A model generated the notes under the pieces. The model saw only the letters and a list, made by a program, of their open reading frames with translations, was not told the origin of the DNA and searched no databases. This document shows, piece after piece, positions 24,423 through 36,568 of a stretch of 64,000 bases of DNA. The stretch's first letter is position 1. Each line of letters begins with the position of its first letter. The position numbers were made by a program, and so were the translations under genes. Source of the stretch: Siphonodentalium dalli (Eukaryota > Mollusca > Scaphopoda > Gadilida > Siphonodentaliidae); contig CP136061.1 in the NCBI GenBank assembly GCA_032622095.1, positions 93,493,345-93,557,344 on the forward strand, given 5' to 3'.

Positions 24423-25560
24423 AACATACAGACAGAGGTCTTCAAAATATATATGAGACTACAAGGTGACCCGACTTCGTCCGGGCTATTCAAAAACCAA
24501 ATTTCAAGTCGATTGCTCTACCCGTTTCCGAGATCTGGTCTGCGCATGCGCGAAGCTGGCGTCGCACGGGCTCGGCGACCAGATAAAATTCGTATCCGGG
24601 GCAAGATACATTCACATACCAAATTTCAAGTCGATAGCTCCACCCGTTTTCGAGATATATAGCCCAATGTCATTTGCGGATACCTCGGCCGGTGATGAGT
24701 TAACGCGACATCGGCCGGATAAGAGTTAACGCGATCACGTCACGATATGTTGATGGCGTAATATATTTACGCAATGATTTTCGATGAGCGAAGCATGGTC
24801 CTGCGTTCTTCCCGATAATTAAGGTAGAAACTTTAAACGTACACAGGCGTGTTATGCATCATTGGAAAGATGAAGCGCCACAGATTCTAACCGTGCAAAT
24901 TATATGACTGGCAATTTATTATTCGCGCTATATCGAATCGATTTGTGAGCACCGAACTGAAATATATTAGCGCAAAACGGCGTAAAAACAGATTTGACGT
25001 CGGCACGTGAACAGTTGACCTCGGACCTGAAAATCAATAGGCCTATGTTACTCCTGACCCGAAAATACCCCCACATACCAAGTTTTATCGAAATCGGCTG
25101 GGCCATTTTCGAGTCCATCAATTACACACAGACAGATACACACACACACACACACAGATCTTTCAAAATATATAATAGACTAGCCGATGAGCCCGACGTT
25201 GTCAGGGCTATTCAAAAACCAAATTTCAAGTCGATAGCTCTACCCGTTTCCGAGATCTCGTCTGCGCATGCGCGAAGCTGGCGTCGCACGGGCTCGCGAA
25301 CCCGATAAAATTCGTATCCGGGGCAAGATACATTCACATAGCAAATTTCAAGTCGATAGCTCCACCCGTTTCCGAGATCTCGTCTGCGCATGCGCAAAGC
25401 GGGCGCCGCACGGGCTCGGCGACTCGATAAAATTTGCATCCGGGGCAAGATACATTCACATAGCAAATTTCAAGTCCATAGCTCCACCCGTTTCCGAGAT
25501 CTCGTCTGCGCATGCGCGAAGCGGGTGCCGCATGGGCTCGCCAATACGACAACGACGACC
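19500..25560 (+). repeat. 122-bp units with GCGCATGCGC palindrome
   Basis: Within the modular block, runs of a ~122-bp unit occur (for example units starting near 22,870, 22,992 and 23,114). Each holds TTTCAAGTCGATAGCTC, CCGAGATCTCGTCTGCGCAT and a GCGCATGCGC palindrome. About 18 palindromes lie between 19.57 and 25.51 kb, with one more near 28,118. Groups of three units are repeated with their flanks at about 23.34-23.90 and 23.90-24.46 kb, almost identically. This indicates recent segmental tandem duplication. Confidence 0.85.
21764..22130 (+). repeat. CAGGTTAGCCCGCC-type module
   Basis: The start reads CAGGTTAGCCCGCCACTGGC. A T-rich centre follows, then CGACAGACAACGCATTCTTT and CGCTTCCCGTCGGGAAATCT. 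The same module recurs at about 26,483-27,220, where its 3' half is present three times. Confidence 0.8.
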
Positions 25561-26428
25561 GCCTGGTAAACTACACTCACGTACCAAATTTCGTCCCGAT
25601 CGGTCGAGAATCGTAGATTAGTATTAATGACAGACAGACAAACAAACATACATACAGACAGAGGTCTTCACAATATATATGAGACTAGACGGTGACCCGA
25701 CTTCGTCCGGGCTTTGACCTTGAATTGACCATTTTGAAGGTCAATGTCAGGTGGGGTCAAACACCAACACCCCAAAAATGGTGGAAATCGGCCCAGCGGA
25801 TACCGGGAAATCGGCCCAGCGGATACCGAGATACCATATGCATAAAATTTCGTCCGTAAAAATCCGCCAGTTTAACCCGATTTGATTTCAACTCAAGTAT
25901 ATAAACGCGCCTCATATACACACGCTCATTAATTATCAAGTTTCAACGTAAAGATAAATTACCATCGGTGCCCGAGGTATCGCCAAGGCGTCTGGAACAG
26001 TCAAATGCAACGGCCGGTTAATCGTTAACGTGATCTAACGTTATAATCTCTAACGACGTCATAGAAGTTACGCATTGTTTTTATCCTGATGGAAGATAGT
26101 ACCACTTATTCTTGATAATTGAGGCATATAACTATAACGGATACATACCCATTATATATCGTTGGAAAGAGGAAACACGAAAGATTCTCACAGTGTCATT
26201 ATTATGACTGGCGTTTTATTATTCGCGCTGTTTCGAAACGATTTGTAAGCACCGAACTCAAATGAAAGTCACGTATCACAGCGTAAAAACAGATTTGACC
26301 TCGGCACGTGAAAAGTTGATCTCGGATCTGAAAATTAATAGGCCTATGTTACTCCTGGCCCGAAAATACCCCCACATACCAAGTTTCATCGAAATCGGGT
26401 CGGCCGTTTTTGAGTTCATCGATTACAG

Positions 26429-26461
<33 letters not shown>

Positions 26462-26482
26462 TCTTCCAAAATATATAATAGA

Positions 26483-27310
26483 CTAGCAGGTTAGCCCGCC
26501 ACCGGCGGCATTCGTCCCATGGCTTTGTTTCAGAAACATGACATTTTTGAATATGAATTTAATGTTTTTTAAATTTAATATATTTTGTTTCTGAATTGTT
26601 TTTTTATTGTTAATTTTGTTTAATTTTAAATTGTTTTAATTAAATTGTAAATTGTTTTAATAAATTTTTTTGTTTCTGGCGAAAAAATTTACCAGTAGAA
26701 ATCCCCCTTCCTAGGAACGACAGACAACGCATTCTTTGTTTCGTGAAATCTCTCTACGATAACATTGCATTGAATTTAAAACAAACGCTTCCCGTCGGGA
26801 AATCTGCGGCATTCGTCCCATGGCTTTGTTTCAGAAACATGACATTTTTGTAATTATTTTGTTTTTATTTATTTTTGTTTTTTATTTTATAATATGAATT
26901 TAATGTTTTTTAAATTTAATTTTTTGTTTCTGGCGGAAAAATTTACCCGTAGAAATCCCCCCTTCATAGGAACGACAGACAACGCATTCTTTGTTTCGTG
27001 AAATCTCTCTACGATAACATTGCATTGAATTGAAATTAAATTTTAAATTGTTTTAATTAAATTTTTTGTTTCTGGCGGAAAAATTTACCCGTATAAATCC
27101 CCCCTTCCTAGGAACGACAGACAACGCATTCTTTGTTTCGTGAAATCTCTCTACGATAACATTGCATTGAATTTAAAACAAACGCTTCCCGTCGGGAAAT
27201 CTGTCTGCATAATATTTCGAGTCTGCCGTACCCGTCGTAATGTCGTGAAATATCTCTGCATAATAGATAACATTGCATTGAATCTGTTGTTGGCATTCAG
27301 GGCTTCGGGT
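26483..27310 (+). repeat. CAGGTTAGCCCGCC-type module with internal triplication
   Basis: The segment from TTTCTGGCG to ACATTGCATTGAAT is repeated at about 26,670, 26,930 and 27,068. This extends the module seen at 21.8 kb. Confidence 0.8.
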
Positions 27311-28748
27311 CGTTGGGATTTTACACTTACATACGAAATTTGATCTCAATCTGTACACGCGTTTTGGATTCTATGAAGTACACACACACACACACACACA
27401 TATACGAAGTCTCAAAATATATAGTATAGACTAGAAGGTGACCCGACTTCGTCCGGGCTTTGACCTTAAATTGTCCATTTTGAAGGTCAAGGTCAAGTGG
27501 GGTCACGATTTGACCAGTGCAAAAACACTGCCCGGACAAAAGTACCCGACAAACGTGCCCGTCGAAATCCATCCGGTTTTACCCGATTTGACCTTGAATT
27601 GATCATTTTGAAGGTCAAGGTCTGGTCGGGGTCACGATTGGACCCGTCCAAAACAATCGGTGAACAAAAGTAACCCCACGTATCAAATTTCGTCGAAATC
27701 CTATCAAAATTTGCGATTTGACCTTGAAGTTACCCGATTTCAAGGTCAAGGTCACGTCGCACGGGCAAATGAATATGCTTATGAGACTCGCCATAAGAAA
27801 GTACCCCCACATACCAAGTTTCATCGAAATCCCGTGATATTCGGGCGTTTGACCTTGAAATGACCCGATTTCAAGGTGACGTCGCACGGACAAATTAATA
27901 TGCCTATGTTCGTCCCCGGCCGAAAATACCCCCACATACCAAGTTTCATCGAAATCGGCTGGGCCATTTTCGAGTCCATCGATTACAGACACACACACAC
28001 ACACACACACAGATCTTCCAAAATATATAATAGACTAGAAGGTGACCCGACTTCGTCCGGGCTATTCAAAAACCAAATTTCAAGTCGATAGCTCCACCCG
28101 TTTCCGAGATCTGGTCTGCGCATGCGCGAAGCTGGCGTCGCACGGGCTCGGCGACCCGATAAAATTCGTATCCGGGGCAAGATACATTCACATACCAAAT
28201 TTCAAGTCGATAGCTCCACCCGTTTTCGAGATATATAGCCCAATAACATTTGCGGATACCTCGACGGTGATAAGTTAACGCGACATCGGCCGGTTATGAG
28301 TTAAACGCGATCACGTCACGATATGTTGATGGCGTAATATATTTACGCAATGATTTTCGATGAGCGAAGCATGGTCCTGCGTTCTTCCCGATAATTAAGG
28401 TAGAAACTTTAAACGTACACAGGCGTGTGATGCATCATTGGAAAGATGAAGCGCCACAGATTCTAACCGTGCAAATTATATGACTGGCAATTTATTATTC
28501 GCGCTATATCGAATCGATTTGTGAGCACCGAACTGAAATATATTAGCGCAAAACGGCGTAAAAACAGATTTGACCTCGGCACGTGAAAAGTTGACCTCGG
28601 ATCTGAAAATCAATAGGCCTATGTTACTCCTGACCCGAAAATACCTCCACATACCAAGTTTCATCGAAATCGGCTGGGCCATTTTCGAGTCCATCGATTA
28701 CACACACACAGACAGATACACACACACATATCTTTCAAAATATATAAT

Positions 28749-28751
<3 letters not shown>

Positions 28752-28793
<42 letters not shown>
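28752..28793. repeat. (TA)n microsatellite
   Basis: About 40 bp of uninterrupted AT alternation, ending the modular block. Confidence 0.95.
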
Positions 28794-28794
<1 letters not shown>

Positions 28795-28844
28795 TAGCTT
28801 GGTAGAGAGAGCTGGGGAGAGAGTCGTTGTGTTTTTTTTTTTTA

Positions 28845-30785
28845 CACCAACACCCCAAAAATGGTGGAAATCGGCCCAGCGGATACCGAGATACAGGTTC
28901 AAGGTCATTTGAAAGGTCAAGGTAACGCTGGGTGGGACGAAAGTTATTGGCATCCCCATCTACACCAACACCACAAAAATGGTGGAAATCGGCCCAGCGG
29001 ATCCCGAGATACGGGGTCAAGGTCATTTGAAAGGTCAATGTCATGTTGAAAATGTTTGGCTACCCGAACTATCCCTACCTATGAAATTTCATCCCGATCG
29101 TGCCATCGGGTTCCGAGATAAAGAGTCAATGTCATTTGAAGGTCAAGGTCACGCCGCACGGGCATCTGGGCGGGACGAAATGTATTGGCATCCCCATTTA
29201 CACCAACACCCCAAAATGGTGGAAATCGGCCCAGCGGATACCGAGATACAGATTCAAGGTCATTTGAAAGGTCAAGGTCACGCCGCTACCCTTTGAAAAT
29301 ATTGGGCTCCGAACCATCCCTACCTACGAAATTTCATCCCGATCGTCCAATCGGATTCTGAGATAGAGAGTCAAGGTCACTCGAATGTCAAGGTCACGCC
29401 GCACGGGCATCTCGGTGGGACGAAATTTATTGGCATCCCCATCTACATGTACACCAACACCACAAAACTGGTGGAAATCGGCCCAGCGGATCCGAGATAC
29501 GGGTTCAAGGTCATTTGAAAGGTCAAGGTCATGTTGAAAATGTTTGGCTATCCGAACTGTCCCTATTTACGAAATTTCATCCCGATCGTGCCATCGGATC
29601 CTGAGATAGAGAGTCAAGGCCGTTCGAATGCCAAGGCCACGCCGCACGGGCATCTCGATGGGACGAAATTTATTGGCATCCCCATCTAAACCAACACCCC
29701 GAAAATGGTGGAAATCGGCCCAGTGGATACCGAGATACAGGTTCAAGGTCATTTGAAAGGTCAAGGTCACGCCGCTACCCTTTGAGAATATTTGGCTCCG
29801 AACCATCCCTACCTACGAAATTTCATCCCGATCGTCCCATCGGATTCTGAGATAGAGAGTCAAGGTCACTCGAATGTCAAGGTCACGCCACACGGGCATC
29901 TCGGTGGGACGAAATTTATTGGCATCCCCATCTACATGTACACCAACACCACAAAAATGGTGGAAATCGGCCCAGCGGATCCGAGATACGGGTTCAAGGT
30001 CATTTGAAAGGTCAAGGTCATGTTGAAAATGTTTGGCTACCCGAACTATCCCTACCTACGAAATTTCATCCCGATCGTGCCATCGGGTTCCGAGATAAAG
30101 AGTCAATGTCATTTGAAGGTCAAGGTCACGCCACGCGGGCATCTGGGCGGGACGAAATTTATTGACATCCCCATCTACACCAACACCCCAAAATGGTGGA
30201 AATCGGCCCAGCGGATACCGAGATACAGGTTCAATGTCATTTGAAAGGTCAAGGTCACGCCGCTACCCTTTGAGAATGTTTGGCTCCGAACCATCCCTAC
30301 CTACGAAATTTCATCCCGATCGTCCCATCGGATTCTGAGATAGAGAGTCAAGGTCACTCGAATGTCAAGGTCACGCCACACGGGCATCTCGGTGGGACGA
30401 AATTTATTGGCATCCCCATCTTCACCAACACCCCGAAAATGGTGGAAATCGGCCCAGCGGATACCGAGATACGGATTCAAGGTCATTTGAAAGGTCAAGG
30501 TCATGTTGAAAATGTTTGGCTATCCGAACTGTCCCTATTTACGAAATTTCATCCCGATCGTCCCATCGGATCCTGAGATAGAGAGTCAAGGCCGTTCGAA
30601 TGCCAAGGCCACGCCGCACGGGCATCTCGATGGGACGAAATTTATTGGCATCCCCATCTAAACCAACACCCCGAAAATGGTGGAAATCGGCCCAGTGGAT
30701 ACCGAGATACCCTAAGAGTAAATTAATATGCCTATGCCAGTTCCCGACCGAAAGCACCCCCACATACTAAGTTTCATCGAAATCG
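28845..30785 (+). repeat. Satellite array, ~245-bp units with ~489-bp higher-order period
   Basis: The box GGTGGAAATCGGCCCAG recurs near 28,861, 28,980, 29,218, 29,470, 29,707, 29,958, 30,195, 30,441 and 30,680. Adjacent spacings are mostly 237-251 bp. Alternate units match each other best (about 483-489 bp apart), giving a two-unit higher-order structure: one unit has CCGCTACCCTTTGA, the other CATGTTGAAAATGTTTGGCT. About twenty TCAAGGTCA words occur. The array is cut at about 30,785 by the next LINE. Confidence 0.88.
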
Positions 30786-31791
30786 TAAGAGTACATTGGC
30801 TCCCGTTGCATGTAGATGATTGGCATATCGAGGCGGCGCTTTCTTATTTCGGCAAAATTATTGAATGGCACCGCGATGTTACTCCTGTTAATGTCGATAC
30901 CGGAAACGGGCACAGTGAGTGGATTTCTGTGGCTAACGGCATTATACAGGGCAAACTTTCTGTGAATGCTGATGAAATCGATTCAATTCCATACAGTTAT
31001 AAAATTGCCGATCAACAGTGTCTGATAACGGTTCGATGAAGACCCCCCCCCCCCCCCCCCATGTCTCTTTTTTGCAATGAAATCGGCCACAACAGGGCTG
31101 ATTGTTTAAAGCGACAGTCGTCATCCACGACACCCCGGAATTTTCCCAGAAAACCTGCATCTTATGCAGATGCCGCTAATTCTTCTTCTGCACCAATACA
31201 GCAACGTCCAAAAATTCCTGCCGTGCAAAACTTCACTACACTTGACCACAAAAACCACAACTTAAAATTGTTGACAAACCTCAACAACAACAACAACAAC
31301 CTAGCTTGAATTCCGAGGAATCCCCACCTCAACCAGATTTATCAGCACCAGTTGTGGAAGGTCCACAGCAGGAGGTAGTGCCACCAGTTGTGGAGGGACC
31401 TCAGCCGGAGGTACAGCTACCATTTGTGGAAGGGCCACAGCCGGAAGTACAAACACCAGTTTTACCAATCGTTTCGCCACCGGAAGTGGTACCTCCAACA
31501 CAAAGTGATATTACCACAGTGTCACAATCTATGGAATTCGAAACCCCTCCTTCTCATTTTGAATCACAGGGTCGGAAGCGATCATTGGAGTCGGAATCTT
31601 CTGATTCCAACGAACCAATGATGAAATTGTTATCTCATGCAAATGAAATGTACCCCTCGGGGGACGAGGTTTTTTCAGACAGTTCGTCAATAATCTCTTA
31701 CTTTTTGGGTGATATACTGAGTATGATGGTGAAATATGCCAATACGATCACGGAATGTCTCTTAAATAATGGCTGCTCTACATGGATCTAA
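30786..31791 (+). pseudogene. LINE ORF1 with CCHC-type zinc knuckle, broken
   Basis: ORF1 proteins of L1/Tx1-type LINEs bind the element's RNA. Here the frame from 30,786 meets TGA at 31,037-31,039, directly before a run of 18 C (31,043-31,060). The same frame then continues with CNEIGHNRADC, matching the C-x4-H-x4-C part of a zinc knuckle; the expected first Cys is Ser. A (CAA)n tract near 31,280-31,300 coincides with a frame change into a proline-rich tail holding three VEGPQ(P/Q)EV repeats (about 31,350-31,450). Both breaks coincide with simple-sequence tracts, so replication slippage is a likely cause. The apparent Met near 30,728 lies in the flanking repeat and is not a real start. Confidence 0.75.
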
Positions 31792-31909
31792 ACCTGACCG
31801 CGGACTGTCCAAGAATTACCCATTCTCTCGCCGTTTCGGTGTTTTCATTTATCTTCTTGTTTTCTTTCACATTCATTCATTTTTACTTCCTCTCTTCAAC
31901 AATAATATA

Positions 31910-34900
31910 ATGGCGTCCAAATCTTGAATGTAATCGTAAACCATATTTTCAAAGTATTGTTCCCTTATTAGTTGGGAGTTTCCCAATAATAGTTGGTGGT
32001 GATTTTAATTTCATAATGTCTAATCGTTTGGATAAAATCGGCTGTGACAACGCAATCACAACAACAACAACCAAATGGAAATCTCAGATTATTGAATCTA
32101 ACTTAGTTGATGTTTATAGGCATTATTATCCAAACACCGTGGCGACCACTTGGAGATCCGGTGCCGTGGGTACCCGCTTAGATCGCTTCTATGTTTCCGG
32201 TTCTCGAATGGGGTCGCTCGGGTGTTGGTATCAACATGTCGCTGCAGTCTCCGATCATGATGTTATCGGGTTTTCCTTTATTATTCCAAATTCTCCCGTG
32301 AACGGGCCTGGTTATTGGAAATGTAATTCCTCTATATTGCAAGATCCTAATTTTCAATTGAATTTCAAAGAATTTTGGCCAATATATTTATCTTATCGTG
32401 ACAATTTTCCCACGGTTTCGGAATGGTGGGAATATGTCAAAAAATGCATGGCTTCATTCGTTCAAAGTTATTCTTTAACAAAAGCTCGGAATCGCAATTC
32501 TGAAATTAAAGAGCTTGAATCTCTTTATTTTGAATTATGTAAAGCGGAAATAAGTAATCCTAATCAATACACAGATCAAATTAAAGAAACTCGTGATCGA
32601 CTATTGGAACTGAACACAGAAGCATCCAAAGGAGCTTATATTAGATCAAGAGCACGCTATATAACATCACAGGAGAAACCTTCAAAATATTTTACGCGTT
32701 TAGAAACGCAGCGTGCACAGTCTAAGTGCATTACCTCAATTGAGGAAAATGGCCATTCATATGCAGAGACATCCGATATCATTGACAGTTTTAAAAGATT
32801 TTATATTGATATATTTGCAAAAGAGGAGATCGACCCCGATGCTTGTGGCGAATTCCTTCGGGATTTGCCACAGGTGTCGGAGGTCGATTCCCAGATCTGC
32901 GAAAAACCAATAACTTTAACTGAAATAACTGACGCAATTTCTGACATGCAAAACAACAAGTCCCCCGGAAGTGATGGCTTCGAAAAATCCGTATACAGTA
33001 TATTTTCAGATCTTTTAGGCCCAGTGCTTCTCGAAATTTATTATGAATGCTTTTTATCTGAAACTTTAACTCCATCACAGAGATTGTCTCTCATCATATT
33101 ACTTCGAAAAGACCCAACTAAGCCACAAGAACGTGGTAATTATCGTCCCATCAGTCTTCTGAACTATGATTATAAAATTTTATCTAAAGTATTAATCAAT
33201 CGTTTGAAAGTAGTAATTTCTTCCATTATCGACCCTGACCAAACATGCGGTGTCATGGGAAGATCTATTTTGGACAACGCTCATTTACTTCGAAATGTTA
33301 TCGATTATTCTAACCAAAAAGATTCACCATGTGCTTTTATAAGCTTAGACCAGCAGAAGGCCTTCGACCGAGTAAGCCATGCTTACTTGTTTGAAGCGCT
33401 TTCTGCTTTTGGTTTCGGCCCGAATTTCATTCAATGGGTAAAACTTTTATACACGGACATACAATCCAGTTTAATCATCAATCAGTATATTTCTGAACCA
33501 TTTTCTATAACCCGATCAGTTAGACAAGGCTGTAGTCTTTCGCCCTTGCTTTATGTCATGTGTTTAGAACCATTTTTGATAAATCTTAGACGGAATCCCG
33601 CGGTTGTCGGTTTGAGACTCCCGGGGACTCCCGAGAGTGTCAAACTGACAGCGTACGCGGATGACGTAACAGCAATATTAACGACCGACAATTCTATACG
33701 CAACTTTTTATGACTTGTCATCATTTCAGTAAAGCATCGGGTTCAAAATTAAATTTGAATAAAACTTCTGGTATGATTATTGGTTCATGGAAATCTCGTA
33801 GAGATCAACCTTTCAACATTCAATGGGTCCAAAAGCAAAAAATAGTAGGCATTAATTTTGGGAATAATTTAACTAATGATGACCATTTTAACAATTTATC
33901 TTTAAAATTTACTAGTACATTGAACAGCTTTAAAGAGCGTCGGCTTTCCCATTTCGGGAGAGCTATAGCCATAAATGTATTTGCTAGTAGCAAATTATGG
34001 TATTATTGCCAGATCATTTCTCTTCCAAAACACTACATTACTTTAATGCAACGTCAGAGTTACTTATCTTTTTGGAGCATCAAAGCAGAACCATTAGCCA
34101 GAACTGCAGTTTCTCAGATTACATCACAGGGTGGTGCGAATTTATGCCACTTACCAAGTAGATTAGATGCTTTTCCTATTAGACACATACAAAGAATGCT
34201 ACTTAACCCCGCTCTGAAATGGCGATACTTTGCGATTTATTGGATAGGTATGGCTTTGAGAGAGTTGGACCCGTCCTTCGCTTCCAATTCCATACATCAT
34301 AGTTTCCTTTTCGTACCACCCTTTTACATGAAATGTCTAGAAGTATTCAGACGCTTTAACAGTTTTACGAGTGGCATAGCATTTAGTACAGTAACTTCAC
34401 ATGAATTTTATAATTTGTTTTTACAACAATTTTGCAAACCGGCCAGATGTATAATGTCTGCTCCAACTATTAATTTCGACTTGACCTGGAAAAATTTACA
34501 CAATAATTTCCTTGACCCTTTCAATAGATCCACAAGTTGGAGAGTGATTCATGAGATACTTCCAACCAACTTTACTTTGAAAATTTTTAAAATTCAGTCG
34601 TACACCACATGTTGTATGTGTTCAACTTCGGTTGAAACCATAGAACATTTGTTTGTCGACTGTCCTACTTTAAGGTTACTCTGGCTTTTAGTTTTCAGGT
34701 GGATTAACAATTTAAATCCCCAAATTTCGACAACCCCTTCTTCTAGAACGATTCGATTTTTACAACTTTCTTCTAAATTCAGCCTTGATCAATGATCAGT
34801 AAGTCTCGCACTCATTACAGAGGCAATTAATACGATATGGTTCCTTCGGAACGAAGTAAAGTTTGTCAAGAAGTTAGTCACACGGGACACGGTCGTGGTT

Positions 34901-35038
34901 TCGTTTTTATCGCGACTCCGGGTCCGTGTCCTGGGTGATTTCTTCCGGCTTCCAAAAGATTCATTTGCTTTATATTGGCTATCCAATGATGACATCTGCA
35001 AAATTGATAACGATAACAAAATTGAGTTTATTTTTTGA
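31910..35038 (+). pseudogene. LINE ORF2: endonuclease remnant, reverse transcriptase, C-terminal domain
   Basis: The product would nick the target and reverse-transcribe the LINE. Visible parts are the C-terminal half of an APE-type endonuclease (GGDFNFI near 31,990 and SDHDVIGF near 32,260), then the reverse transcriptase. RT landmarks include NKSPGSDGFEKSVYS, GNYRPISLLNYDYKILSKVL, SLDQQKAFDRVSH, RQGCSLSPLLYVM and an intact YADD near 33,655. A frameshift at about 33,708-33,713 moves the frame (to the frame beginning 33,710). An in-frame TGA at 34,793-34,795 interrupts it, after which the same frame runs to a stop at 35,036-35,038. The endonuclease N-terminus is missing. Clade L1/Tx1 is inferred from the ORF1 knuckle and the GPGYWKCN segment after the endonuclease. 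Confidence 0.85.
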
Positions 35039-35470
35039 CTTCATGCTTTCCTTACCACATTATTTTCCTATACTTTACCTTTGCTTATCTTGATCTGTAC
35101 TTACCTTAGTTCTACTTACCTTGCTGCGCTTATTCTTTACTTTCTCTTCTTATGTTACACTTCTCTTGTTTTAGTGTTCCGCTTCTTTTGTACGACCGAT
35201 ATTATATTGTATTGATTTGTTCAAAACACTTATCATTTAATCAATCTTGTATTTTTCATTAAAGGAAAAAGAAAACCGACGTCTCGAGGACCTCAAAAGA
35301 CGGCTTTCGCCCACACTTTTTTCTATTTATTTTGGTTCTCACGACTGTGATGATATGGTTATATTTGTGCTTTGTGTATACTATCCAGCGTTACTCTTTT
35401 CCCTTTATTTCTCTCTATGCTGGTTTATAGTTACGGCGAGCTTAATAACCAGAACTGAGTCGTTTTAAAA

Positions 35471-36490
35471 AACAATTAAAAAAATTCCAGACCATACTTG
35501 GCTGAGATTCCAGACCATAACGATGATGATATTTAGCGAACTTTTACCCGGCACCTAACTCTACACGACTTCGCACTAAGTGAGGTGTGGAAAATAATAG
35601 CATAAAAATATAAATGTATCCAAAATAGACTATCAGCTGTAACAAAAATGAAAATATCAGAAATTGTAAATGCTATATTTTGGGATGGAGCCGGAAAATG
35701 CCGTATTTTCACTCAAGTAGATACACGATTCTTAATAGCCTGCAAATGGACAATATCTGTGTGTTACGTTCGACGACGTTGTGCTGTTTACGTCGTGTGA
35801 ATATAGAGTTGTCCTTCCTGCATCGGGTCACAATCACGCCGTGCCGAGGACTCTAGCACTGGGGATTGGAGAAGGGGTGGCCGCACGGACAAACGGATGG
35901 GCCTATGTTTGTCCTCGGGTCGAATTACGTGCTCGTACCAAGTTTCGTCGAAATCGGTTCAGCCGTTTTCGAGTCCATCGCGGCCACACACACACACAGA
36001 CACACATTTCACTTATTTTAATTGCGAAAAAAGAGGTGGGGGGGGTAAACACAACTCACCTCAGGGATTTTTGTTTATATTATGTAACTCAGTTATCATA
36101 TTTTCCATAACCGTGATATTAAAAAAACATTTTATATATAATTTATCATATTGGCCACCCTTTCGCACAATGAACGGAAACAGATAATTATTACGAATAG
36201 GGTACTACGTCACTAGAATTTGTGATATTTCTATTCGTTTTTCCCTATCCGCTTGTGTAGAGTATAGTTGAGTGCTGATAACACTTGTGGAATTTAACAT
36301 AATCATATTTTACAAAAACCGAAATTCCAGCTGGATGAGATAATGTACATCAATTTGGTGACACAGCCAGTAAAACATAACAGTTCAAACGGCTAGATTC
36401 TGGAACATAAACATCGAGCTTCTCGAATATAGATCCAGTGAAGCCGGCTGCATATATAATATTAATGAAACCTACATCGGGTTCTCGACT
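35471..36490 (+). repeat. Repeat module like 18.95-19.48 kb, with flanking unique DNA
   Basis: About 35,505-36,010 is homologous to 18,950-19,480 and ends with GTTTCGTCGAAATCGGTTCA followed by a (CA)n tract. The remaining ~480 bp show no gene. Confidence 0.7.
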
Positions 36491-36568
36491 GTAAGATGGA
36501 TAACTCTAAAATCAAGTTGTTAGTTATTAACAATAATAACCACTTGATTTTAGAGTTATCCATCTTAC
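36491..36568. repeat. Perfect hairpin
   Basis: The arm GTAAGATGGATAACTCTAAA continues into ATCAAGT and pairs with 36,541-36,568 around a TAATAA-type loop. The same arm sequence occurs once, unpaired, at about 62,067-62,095, inside a related dispersed repeat. Confidence 0.9.

Larger units (their letters stand above)
18300..28793 (+). repeat. Head-to-tail modular repeat block (over 12 modules)
   Basis: Modules join at an AGACTAG-like junction following TCTTCAAAATATATATGAG or CTTCCAAAATATATAATAG. Junctions lie near 19,455, 19,881, 20,475, 21,022, 21,764, 22,827, 23,343, 23,896, 24,457, 25,180, 25,683, 26,483, 27,431, 28,035 and 28,793. Three start types alternate: CCGATGAGCCCGACGTTGTC, AAGGTGACCCGACTTCGTCC and CAGGTTAGCCCGCCACTGGC. 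Most modules end in an AAGTTTC(A/G)TC-type box, then a (CA)n or (GACA)n tract, then the junction. All share one orientation. Overlapping short frames on both strands are by-products of the repeats. It resembles dispersed non-autonomous elements with microsatellite tails, but I cannot assign a class. Confidence 0.85.
30786..35470 (+). mobile_element. Decayed L1/Tx1-like LINE inserted in the satellite
   Basis: The insertion begins within an AAGTTTCATCGAAATCG box of the modular repeat family. Order: ORF1 with zinc knuckle, a shortened spacer, then ORF2 with the endonuclease C-terminal half, RT and C-terminal domain. The 5' end is truncated inside ORF1, and the N-terminal half of the endonuclease appears to be missing between about 31,800 and 31,910. 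The 3' end is set approximately, where similarity to another repeat starts. I found no convincing target duplication. Confidence 0.8.

Noticed and set aside
19500-25560. Long overlapping open frames on both strands in the repeat block
   Set aside because: They are periodic by-products of 122-bp units, change frame with each unit (122 is not a multiple of 3), and have no domain or splice logic.
28845-30785. CRISPR-like spacing of repeats
   Set aside because: Units are ~245 bp with no unique spacers, in a eukaryotic satellite.
32791-33078. Antisense frame within LINE ORF2
   Set aside because: Shadow of the reverse transcriptase reading frame.
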